This document shows positions 1 through 6,968 of a stretch of 13,947 nt of DNA, in pieces. A model generated the notes under the pieces. That model saw only the letters and a list, made by a program, of their open reading frames with translations, was not told the origin of the DNA and ran no database searches. The position numbers and the translations under genes are program-made. This DNA is from Stephanodiscus triporus (taxonomy: Eukaryota; Bacillariophyta; Thalassiosirophyceae; Thalassiosirales; Thalassiosiraceae): assembly GCA_036939755.1 (NCBI GenBank), contig JALLAZ010000560.1, forward strand, positions 1 through 13,947, written 5' to 3'. Every line of letters begins with the position of its first letter. The first letter of the stretch is position 1.

Positions 1-20
1 AACGTACTTACATCCTTTCA

Positions 21-132
21 ACACACCCCACCCTCCCTCCCCTTCCCCCTTTCTATTCCGGCCCTCTCCTCCTCTTCTCTCTCCTCCTCTCTCTCCTCCT
101 CTCTCATCTTCCTCTCCTCTCTCTCCCCCTCC
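21..132. repeat. Pyrimidine-rich (CT)n low-complexity tract
   Basis: This is an almost pure C/T stretch on the plus strand, made of CTCCTCCT and CTCTCT blocks. It lies immediately downstream of the stop codon of the minus-strand bS21 gene, so the transcript would carry it as a GA-rich 3' untranslated region if transcription continues that far. No AATAAA-type signal was seen in it. It is probably microsatellite slippage. Confidence 0.7.
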
Positions 133-832
133 TCAAGTGCGCTGCTGCTTCATGCGCCTGGCGTTCATCCTCTCCATCCTGATGCGGAACCTCGCCTGCA
201 CGATCTTCCTCTTCTTCCTGTCCTGCGAATTCTCGAAGTACCTCTTGTGCCGTAGTTCCATGAGGTGTCCCGACTTGTTCACCTCGCGCTTGAACCGGCG
301 CAACGCCGACTCGATCGGCTCCCCCTCCCCGACCTGTACCTTGATGTCGACGCCCAGGGACGTGACGGACGGGGCGGAGGAGGCGGCTAAATTTTCGGGG
401 GTCGTTCGGGCGTGTTTTTTTTTTTAATTATTATTATTATTATTTGGGGGGGGGGCGGACGGGTGGCGGGGTGGTGGGGAGGGGATGCGCGCCGTTAGCA
501 TCGCGAAATAACTGAAAACGCGAAACGACGAAGGCACGCAAAACAAAAAAAGCAAACAAAAACCGCCGAGACGGGGGCGGGACGACACGACGCACGGGGG
601 CAGAGGAGGGGATCGATCCCGCGAAGAGGGCCGTCTCCATCTCCGGAGGGGGAAGGGGGGGGGAGCACGGAGACCACCGTCCGTCGCATAATAAATCTCT
701 GGAATAAAAAAAGGGGTGACGACTAAAATAAGAAAACTCACCGCATCGGGTGGAGGCGGCGGAGGGCGGGACGACGAATGCGTTGGTCGCGGCCGCGATG
801 ATCGCGACCAGGAGTAGAGCGAGGCGTGCCAT
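133..832 (-). CDS. rps21: Plastid-targeted ribosomal protein bS21 (small subunit), two exons
   Basis: Nuclear-encoded bS21 of an organellar 30S subunit. Exon 1 is 742-832 and exon 2 is 133-386; the 355-bp intron starts GTGAGT and ends ATTTAG. The joined frame gives 114 residues. Residues 1-18 are a hydrophobic signal peptide ending in TNA, followed by F19 and VVPP, which resembles the ASAFAP-type cleavage motif that sends proteins to diatom plastids. The bS21 domain fills exon 2: VQVGEGEPIESALRRFKREV, then KSG, RHKRYFEN and a basic C-terminus rich in R and K. That block order is typical of bS21 (about 70 residues in bacteria). The start is the only Met giving a signal peptide. A TATA-like box lies just upstream. 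The presequence argues for plastid over mitochondrion, though no import data exist here. Protein family is certain; compartment is inferred. Confidence 0.9.
387..741 (-). other. Intron of the bS21 gene with distant branch-site candidate
   Basis: The donor is GTGAGT (736-741) and the acceptor is ATTTAG (387-392), in phase 1. The bases before the acceptor are not a pyrimidine tract but an A-rich and (AAT)n stretch preceded by a run of C. A branch-site match, GCTAAC, is at 494-499, about 108 nt before the 3' end. No AG dinucleotide occurs on the sense strand between it and the acceptor. Homopolymer runs at 413-425 and 447-456 look like slippage tracts. Confidence 0.75.
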
Positions 833-1150
833 TGTCTCTGATGATGGGGTGTGGCTTTTATATTGGAAAGTTTTAGTAGGCGTGTGGGTCTCTTCTCTCT
901 AATCTCTCCTCCATCCTCTCCATCCCCACAAGCGTCGGCAAGATGAGATGGCCAGACGACTGACGTGAGTGAGTGGGAGGAGGCTTTGAGATTCCCATCC
1001 CACCTCCAACTCGGCTCCAAATCCACACAACATCACATCACGACAAAAATAACACACATCATCCATTAAAAAATAATAATAAATCTTCACACATCCTATC
1101 ACTCATCACATCCAACGCGCCGCGCGTCGGCCACGAGATAAATGTAAATA
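833..1150. promoter_or_regulatory. Divergent promoter region between bS21 and the acidic-protein gene
   Basis: This 318-bp spacer separates two divergently transcribed genes, both with plastid-type presequences. On the minus strand there is a TATAAAAG box at 855-862, preceded by CCAA (863-866), only about 23 bp from the bS21 start codon. On the plus strand an A-rich segment with AATAATAATAAA lies at about 1068-1083, but no clear TATA box was seen for the rightward gene. A CT-rich block (892-927) lies between them. Shared control is plausible but not shown. Confidence 0.45.
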
Positions 1151-2399
1151 ATGTCTCCATCGTTCAATCTACGGAATATCAACGCGCCAACGTGTTCGGC
1201 GACGTCGAGTAAATCATCATCATCGTCGTCGTCGTCGTCATCATGCGTCGTCGCCGTCGTCGTCGTTGGCGACGACGAAGGCGACGACCGCAGGAGGAGG
1301 AAGGGCGGCGTCCGACGACGTCCCATCGCCGCGTCGATCGCCGCCGCCGCGATCGTCGTCGTCGTCTCGTCGTCGCGCGTCGGATCGTGCCGCGGCTTCG
1401 CGGTACGCACGCCTTGGTCGTCGTCGTATTCGTCGTATTCGTCGTATTCGTCGTCGACCCGCGGCGGATGCGGCGGCGGCAAACTTCCCCTCCTCCTCGT
1501 CGTCGGCCGTCCGCCGACTACGACGACCACGATCGCGACGACGGCGCTGCGCATGGTCTACCCTCCCCCAGGATCGGGATACGTCCGATCGTTGAACAAC
1601 GACGAGGGCGGCCATGCCAAGCACTACGACGACTACGACTACGACGACGACGACGACCGTAACGACGACGACCGGCCGACTTCGTGCCATCCGGACCTCA
1701 CCGTACGCGACGTCATGTCCATCTCGCCGAGGTATCTCCCGTCCACCTACGAGCCGATGCTCGAGTATCCAGGCACGATGAGGCCGGGACGTACGCCGGA
1801 GAACATGCCGTACCACGACCTGCCGAACCTCGATATATACGATCCGGATCCCGTCCCCTGGCCTCACTTTCAGGAGATCGAGTGGCATCACCGATGGGAC
1901 CCTCCCCACGAGCAGGCGATGGACATGGAGGAGTACATCGAGGTTCAGGGACGATGGGCGAGCGTCGAGGACGAGGCGGAGATGAGGATGGGAATGAGGA
2001 GGGGCGTTAGGGAGAGGAGGGAGATGGAGGAGACGAACGGCAGGGGCGGGGTGATAGGAGGGATCGAAGGTGGAGGAGGATCGGGAGGCACGTCGTCGAC
2101 GGACGGGGGAAGGTCGGTCATCATGGACGACGAGGACGACGACGACGACGACGCTGGCGGCGGGGGCGACATCGACGAGATCGACGACGACGACGCGGTA
2201 GCAGCGGTCGGGGGAATCGGCGCGATCGACGGGACGAAGAGGGCGAGGACGCGGCCGATCGCCGCGGACGACGACGAGGACGACGACGTCGACGTGGACG
2301 TCGACGTGGACGACGAGGACGACGACGACGACTTCCTCCTCGACCTGGGATTGGGAGGATCCGACGACGCGGACGTCGACGACGACCTACCGATGATGC

Positions 2400-2433
<34 letters not shown>

Positions 2434-3322
2434 TCCGTCCCGACAAAAAATGACGAAGAGGGGCATCGTCGCGACTGCGACGTCGGGGGCGTCCAGGACG
2501 CCGATAATGTCATCGGAGGGATCGGGTTCGGAAGACGTCGTCGACGACGACGACGACGTCGTCGATCTCGACGAGTGAGTTTTTGTTGTTGTCGTTTTGT
2601 TTCTTCTTCTTCTTCTTCTTCTTTTCTTTCGTGCGCATTCCTTCCTCCGGATGGGGAGAGGCGGAGGCGGGGGGGGGGTTGGGGGGGGGGTCATTTTCCC
2701 TTTTTATTTTGTCATTTTCGCCCCGCCCCCGTACGCCGCTCATGCGATTTTTTTTTTCTCCCGAAAATGTGAATGGCTCCCTTTTTCATTCCTACTTTTC
2801 ATTTTTCGTTTTCGGGGGTCACCTCCATCGCTCTTCCAGGGACCTGGACCTAGGATTCGAGCTCGGATTCGACCTCGATGACGACGAGCTGGATGTTGAC
2901 GACGACGACGAGTGAGTGCGTCCCCGCGTCGTTGGACCCGTCCCGATGTATATATGTATATACGTATATTTCCGCGAGAGAAATGTCGTTTTACGTTTCC
3001 ATTTTCTCTGGTTGTCTAATCGGGCGCTTGGGATCGTCGTTTTTTTCTCTCTCGGATTTATACGATCAACAGCGATGACGAGGACGCCGACTTCGATAAT
3101 TTCGACGATGAAGAAGAGTGAGTATAATGTGATTCGCGCCGTCGTCATCCTGATGGATTCCAAAATTTCATCGTACATTGGTCTTCACCTGTTATTTATG
3201 ATACACGTTGAAAAAAAAACAGCGATACGTCGCTCGATGACTACATCAAGGAAGATGACGTCGGGGACGATGACGAATTCGATGACGGTGGCTTCGATTA
3301 CGGCGATGACGCTTCATACTGA
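1151..3322 (+). CDS. Unknown protein with probable plastid presequence and acidic tail, four exons
   Basis: Exons are 1151-2574, 2840-2911, 3073-3117 and 3223-3322. All three introns are GTGAGT...AG in phase 2, giving 546 residues. I do not recognise the family. Visible parts: a Ser-rich start; a hydrophobic stretch at about 58-72 followed by CRGFAVRTP, which could be a signal peptide with a Phe at the cleavage point; and a Ser/Thr/Arg-rich transit-like region to about 130. A complex, probably conserved core spans about 179-295 and includes RDVMSISPRYLPS, GRTPENMPYHDLP and PDPVPWPHFQEIEWHH. A Gly-rich linker follows, then about 230 residues dominated by Asp. The n-region before the hydrophobic stretch is unusually long, so the true start or targeting is uncertain; no other Met occurs before residue 135. 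The acidic tail suggests a basic partner such as RNA-binding or ribosomal proteins, but that is a guess. Confidence 0.78.
1206..1266 (+). repeat. TCA/TCG trinucleotide tract coding poly-Ser
   Basis: Runs of TCA and TCG codons (core 1212-1242) encode a Ser run of about ten residues near the N-terminus of the acidic-tail protein, then drift into GTC (Val) codons. A 9-bp period made of TCGTCGTAT follows at about 1418-1456 and encodes SSY repeats. These are slippage-prone trinucleotide expansions kept in frame. Confidence 0.75.
2401..2432 (+). repeat. (GAC)n tract coding poly-Asp
   Basis: This is the longest uninterrupted GAC run in the acidic tail and encodes about ten Asp in a row. Shorter GAC runs occur at about 2124-2151, 2265-2287, 2311-2331 and 2540-2558. 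Variants such as GACGTCGACGTG (2286-2309) are tandem as well and encode Asp-Val repeats. Confidence 0.8.
2575..2839 (+). other. Intron 1 of the acidic-protein gene, low-complexity rich
   Basis: A 265-bp GT-AG intron, longer than introns 2 (2912-3072, 161 bp) and 3 (3118-3222, 105 bp) of the same gene. It contains a (TTC)n run at about 2602-2623 and two G-runs at about 2671-2690. Its acceptor is TTCCAG. Splicing restores the Asp/Glu frame (GA joined to G). Confidence 0.8.
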
Positions 3323-3621
3323 AGGGATTGTCTTTGGAGCGACATGTTTATTGTTTTGGTGTGGCGATGAAATAAAAGAGAGAGAGATGGGGAAATGAAT
3401 TGACAAGTGTTCATCCCTTGCAAACTCTGTAGTAGAAGCATTGGGAATCAAAATAACGAAACTGAAATCCTTTCACCAGATCACATCATCACTGAAATGG
3501 TGTCTTTACTCCTACTTCATTTGTTTCATTCACGCTTGCTCTGCATGGTCTGATATCAATTGAATGACATGACACCGTCTGCATTTATATATTGATCCAA
3601 ATGCCTAAAGTTAAGGTTTGT
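3323..3621. other. Intergenic, nothing convincing beyond the poly(A) signal
   Basis: AT-rich sequence downstream of the acidic-protein gene. All frames are broken by frequent stops, and no repeat longer than chance was noticed. It marks the change from GC-rich coding DNA to the AT-richer repeat region. Confidence 0.5.
3371..3376 (+). terminator. AATAAA polyadenylation-type signal
   Basis: AATAAA lies 49 bp after the stop codon of the acidic-tail protein gene and is followed by a GA-rich stretch. The position and orientation fit a 3'-end signal for that transcript. No transcript evidence is available. Confidence 0.5.
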
Positions 3622-3778
3622 CACCACAAAAGTTTACCTGGAGGAAAAGCAGGACGTCACCCGGCCCAAAATTGAAAGAGTTCTAACTGTGAAAAAAGAA
3701 ATGTCTCCGGGGTTGGGCTGGGTAACTTAATCGGTCCCCCCTGGTAAAATTGGATTCTCCGTGTAAACTTTTGCGTTG
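3622..3778. repeat. Possible small non-autonomous element with imperfect inverted termini
   Basis: The ends are inverted copies of one another: 3622-3645 matches the reverse complement of 3755-3778 at about 19 of 24 positions, around a perfect core AAAAGTTTAC / GTAAACTTTT. The 157-bp size without coding capacity would suit a MITE-like element. No clear target-site duplication was seen, so the boundaries are uncertain. Confidence 0.35.
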
Positions 3779-3852
3779 CCGTTGGCAAGTGTTAGCCAAG
3801 AGAGTGTGATGGAACTTCAACCAGCTGGCTCGATGGGATATCCTTTGGCATT

Positions 3853-4582
3853 TTAGAGTTGTTGACGTGCAGGCTGCCAGGGTGGTGCAGGGATATGTTT
3901 GGACAGTGGGAGCTGTGGATGGAAGCCAAGAGCCAGCCCCTGTTCAAGTGCATGGGTGATTATGCTTATCCTCCTGAATGGGCTGGGACTTGTTCTGCCA
4001 GGACCCTGTGCCGTCCCCAGTGTTATGTTAATTTTCTTGTCCAGCCAATCATGTCCTTGTTTTGTCACCACATCCAGCCCAAATGCAACTAGAAGGAACC
4101 AGTCTAGCACCAGGTTGCATGCATCATCAACGAAGTCCTGCATGAGTCCAGGGTCCATGCCCAGGGGTGACCATGCAGTGGATTATAGTCCACACCTAGT
4201 GGGGCATGAGTGCCGTATTCATGTTTTGAATCACCTTGACAAAAAGGGGTGGGAGGACCAGAAGGCATGGCACTGATTTTTTGACCTCAGTGCCATTTGT
4301 TGTAGGCATCCATAATTTCCCGTATTCCACACCCTTGCCGTTGCCCTTGCTGTTAACTGTTTCAATTCCTTGCCATCATCACCATCACCCCCCACACCCT
4401 TAACCGTCTTCTTCACCCACTCTCAGCCCTTGCTGGCTTGGATTAGGACAGGATGGGGGAGCCTGTCTCCAACGAAGCCAATCATATACCAACCTTGGTA
4501 GAGCAATGTTGCCATGGTGATCAAGATACTTTGCTGGGGAGTTAAGATAGTATGATTGCCATTGACTTCCCTCCAACATCAT
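3853..4582 (-). pseudogene. Possible decayed coding region, unrecognised
   Basis: Three minus-strand open stretches follow one another: 4582-4400, then 4416-4231, then 4158-3853. The last two share a frame but are separated by stops at about 4219 and 4183; the first is in another frame. The most protein-like piece (about 101 residues from 4158) has a mixed, non-repetitive composition, with DACNLVLDWFLLVAFGLDVV and KQGHDWLDKKI. I do not recognise the family. The breaks suggest a decayed gene or transposon fragment. Chance openness cannot be ruled out, since the plus strand also has a 125-codon frame here. Confidence 0.25.
4268..4295. repeat. Short perfect inverted repeat
   Basis: TGGCACTGA (4268-4276) is repeated as TCAGTGCCA (4287-4295) around a 10-nt T-rich loop. 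It could form a 9-bp stem. No gene ends nearby that it would serve. Confidence 0.5.
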
Positions 4583-4871
4583 CAGAAAGGCCTGGAACTG
4601 GAACCGTAACAGCCTTCCTACCTTTGCCTTGACATTTTTTTTGTGCCTCCCTGTTGACCTCTCCCACTGCTATTGAGTATCCTGGGAACTGTTCCGGGGT
4701 TATTGATATTGTTTTTTTAAGTATTCTTGTACCAAATTGAATTCATCCATGGAAAGGAAACATTCGTAGGAATTAATTTCTTGTCAAGCTTTTTGTCCAC
4801 AGCCTCTTTATCTTGCAAAGAGGGGGGAAAACCACTCAATGAACCAAACCAGGACAATGATGAGTGCCATT
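4583..4871. other. Intergenic, no gene seen
   Basis: AT-rich sequence. A 77-codon plus-strand frame opens within it at 4727 and runs into the palindrome and repeat array, but it shows no recognisable domain and is probably chance. No other structure was noticed. Confidence 0.45.
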
Positions 4872-4921
4872 ATTTTCTGGCATTCCGCCAGCAGAATTTT
4901 GCTGGCGGTACGCCAGAATAT
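4872..4921. repeat. 50-bp imperfect palindrome
   Basis: The two 25-bp halves, meeting at 4896/4897, are inverted copies with 21 of 25 positions matching. Each contains the CCGCCAGCA core, and CTGGC lies near the outer ends. There is no spacer, so it could extrude as a cruciform or fold as a hairpin in RNA. It shares the string CGCCAGCAAAATT with the adjacent tandem array. Confidence 0.75.
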
Positions 4922-4942
4922 CCACTTTTTTTGCCCCAAAAC

Positions 4943-5096
4943 CACGCCAGCAAAATTTAAGACACACCTGCAAAATTTAAGATACACCAGCAAAATTTAA
5001 GACACACCAGCAAAATTTAAGACATGCCAGCAAAATTTAAGACATGCCAGAAAAATTTAAGATACGCCAGCAAAATTTAAGATATGCCAGCAAAAC
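4943..5096. repeat. 20-bp tandem repeat array, seven full copies and a partial
   Basis: The unit is approximately ACGCCAGCAAAATTTAAGAC. Its core CAAAATTTAA recurs exactly every 20 bp, starting at 4951, 4971, 4991, 5011, 5031, 5051 (one change) and 5071; the copy at 5091 breaks off after CAAAA. Variation is concentrated at the junctions (ACACC, ATGCC, ACGCC) and at GAC/GAT. There are no unique spacers between units, so this is a direct tandem satellite. It starts 21 bp after the palindrome with which it shares sequence. Confidence 0.92.
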
Positions 5097-5841
5097 CATT
5101 ATCTCTACTACTGATAACATAACAATTGTGCCATGTTTTACCCCATCTATGCTTATCTAGAGGGAGTTGATCATGAACCCTCATCAGGCAGTCAACAACG
5201 ACAAAGATGATTGCGACAAGATGACGACTCGGCATCGGAGGAGGTTGTGTCCGGGGCTGATGGAAGAATAGGACAACTAGCGATCGCGACGCTGCCGGCA
5301 ATCCGTTTGTCTGGCAAAGCTATCTCTAGAAAGTTACAACAACATGTCTAGGAATTAGAGCTTAGGAAAACTACGAAGACAATTACAAAGTTTTTGGTAG
5401 TATTTTTCTGCCAAAAAAGTACCATTTCTAGAACACGCTGTTTAAGCAACACATGGCCTAAGCAATCAAAATTTGCAAGAACATGCACCTCTACCTCTGA
5501 TTGATCTTCTCAGTTTGATCTTATTCATACGTAAGCTACTGATTTAATGATGACGTTTGATTTCGTATTTACAAGAGGATTCCAACCATGTGTGATATGC
5601 CAGGGTTCCATTCAATACGTCTGGGGCTGCGCCCTACAGTGGGCTTCATGAAAAAAAGGATATCATACAATCTTCAATATCTACGTAGCTAGTACCATAA
5701 TATTCTAATCTGGACTCTTTTGGGATGGCACCGCCATCACTGTCGTGCTCTCATCATGGTAACATTTCCAATTAAAGAGGGCGGCGATTACCTCCCTCAA
5801 GGATCGTAAAAGTAATTGTACACTCCTCTAGTTTTAAAGGC
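5097..5841. other. Intergenic, at most a decayed coding trace
   Basis: No intact gene was seen. Around 5157-5349 one plus-strand frame reads as plausible protein (for example DDDSASEEVVSGADGRIGQL) but contains an internal stop at about 5208 and has no upstream Met in that frame. The remainder is AT-rich with stops in all frames. Confidence 0.4.
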
Positions 5842-5899
5842 ATAGACTTGTCACATAGTAGCATGTTGGCTGATTGTTGTATGTGGCGGCACGGGGGGG
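5842..5899. repeat. Dispersed repeat, copy A
   Basis: ATAGACTTGT, then TAGCATGTTGG, TGATTGTTGT and TGTGGCGGC followed by a G-run recur in the same order and strand at 13887-13947. The copies differ by a few substitutions and a short gap. Eight kilobases separate them, with unrelated flanks on the left, so this is a dispersed family member and not a local duplication. Confidence 0.75.
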
Positions 5900-5903
5900 A
5901 GGC

Positions 5904-5940
5904 ACCATGGCGGACATGGGATGATGGTGGCCGCCATGGT
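5904..5940. repeat. 10-bp perfect inverted repeat next to repeat copy A
   Basis: ACCATGGCGG (5904-5913) and CCGCCATGGT (5931-5940) are perfect inverted copies around a 17-nt spacer. The same ACCATGGCGG string also lies just left of repeat copy B (13871-13880), so the motif probably belongs to the same repeat family. Confidence 0.6.
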
Positions 5941-6241
5941 AGGGTTACATTTTTTAGCAGATAGCGTAAGTTAGTAGTGAAAAAATAAGCGATCTACATA
6001 CCCAGAGATGAGGAGTAAGTAAGTGTACGTTTTTGGGAGGTGGTGGGCGCCGGGGTAAAAACAAATGGCGGGCATCCCCCGAACCCAGGTTTGAGATGTT
6101 TTTGGTTTTAGCAGTATTTATGATTAACAGAGATAGGGGAGGATCATTTTCTCCTGTTCTGCTACTGTGTTTGGTCTTATGATTGTCTTGCTATGCATGC
6201 TACTGCTGTTCATCGCCGAAATGAAACGGTGTTGTCAAGAC
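5941..6241. other. Intergenic, no gene seen
   Basis: Mixed sequence with a GC-rich patch, GGGCGCCGGGG, near 6047, which resembles the G-rich end of the dispersed repeat. No open frame or further structure was supported. Confidence 0.4.
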
Positions 6242-6304
6242 AACAGCAATGTGGCGGAGGGGATCCACGAAGCTGACAACGGCGATGTGACGGTGGGGAT
6301 CCAC
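6242..6304. repeat. Two-copy direct repeat (27-bp units, 36-bp spacing)
   Basis: Units at 6242-6268 and 6278-6304 match at 23 of 27 positions and both end in GGGATCCAC. The 36-bp period is a multiple of three. They precede the decayed coding stretch that follows. Confidence 0.65.
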
Positions 6305-6314
6305 TTACCGGCTG

Positions 6315-6624
6315 TTGGCATCCGAATCTTCAAATAATGATCATATTGATGATTCGACACTGGAGGACAGTGCATGCTGTCCTAAATTTGGTACTCGTAA
6401 ATATGGAGGACTCAGTATCTTCGGCAAAGTTTGGTTCATTTTGGCGATGATTATGTTGACGATGAGATCAAATACTTTGTCAAGATGTGCGATAGAGACG
6501 ACTATGAAGAGGGACCCAATGCAATGAATTTTTGAAGATCTCTTCGAAGACAGAACTCTTGGAGCCAAATTACTTCGTGGACTTATCAGGCAGGCTTGAC
6601 TTTAAACGATTCTATGAACGATAA
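6315..6624 (+). pseudogene. Possible decayed coding region with frame changes
   Basis: Each of the three plus frames looks protein-like in turn. First is a frame containing SSNNDHIDDSTLEDSACC from 6315. A second frame reads DDYVDDEIKYFVKMCDRDD at about 6449-6505. A third frame ends LEPNYFVDLSGRLDFKRF at 6622-6624. Consecutive coding-like pieces in different frames suggest an old gene with frameshifts or missed small introns. The family is not recognised, and chance remains possible. Confidence 0.3.
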
Positions 6625-6968
6625 ATGTAATTTTTAGGCTTGTGTTTACGAAATTACTATGAATCAGTGTGAAAAGGTCCAGATGCTTATAATTTCCTTT
6701 TCTTGTTCGGTCTATTAATAAAGGGGTGGGAGTGGAGGATTGTCATCGAAGAGGCTGGGATTTACATTTGTAAGGCGAGTGAAGAGTTGGTTCATCCAGC
6801 TCATTTACAGTACTCTCTTGTCGATGCAGTATTGTAAACCAAGCAATCGTCAACTAACCGCTCTAGATATTCGCTGTAGATATTCAACCGATCCTTGCCC
6901 TTTCGTGTAAGTTTTTCACCTTAATTTTACCGCTCTACTATCGGTGGCGATATCTCGACACACCTGTG
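6625..6968. other. Intergenic, downstream of HAL2
   Basis: No gene was seen. An AATAAA string on the plus strand at 6717-6722 could be a 3'-end signal for the decayed rightward sequence. On the minus strand no AATAAA was found for the HAL2 gene that ends at 6969. Confidence 0.4.

Noticed and set aside
137..427. Plus-strand 96-codon ORF
   Set aside because: It is the antisense shadow of bS21 exon 2, which has clear family motifs on the minus strand.
500..510. TTTTCAG as the bS21 intron acceptor
   Set aside because: Joining exon 1 there gives a stop after five codons and leaves the bS21 domain out of reach.
424..832. Unspliced minus-strand ORFs extending the bS21 signal peptide
   Set aside because: They read through a GTGAGT donor into low-complexity intron sequence; splicing yields a full bS21 protein instead.
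2576..2578. TGA as the true end of a 475-residue acidic protein
   Set aside because: It lies inside GTGAGT, and three downstream GT-AG junctions keep the frame and acidic composition to a later stop with AATAAA behind it. It remains possible as an intron-retention product.
1099..2694. Long antisense and alternate-frame ORFs over the acidic gene
   Set aside because: They consist of poly-Ser, poly-Arg or poly-Val produced by reading GAC/GTC repeats in other frames.
4943..5096. CRISPR array
   Set aside because: The repeats are directly adjacent at a 20-bp period with no unique spacers, and the genes in the window are eukaryotic and spliced.
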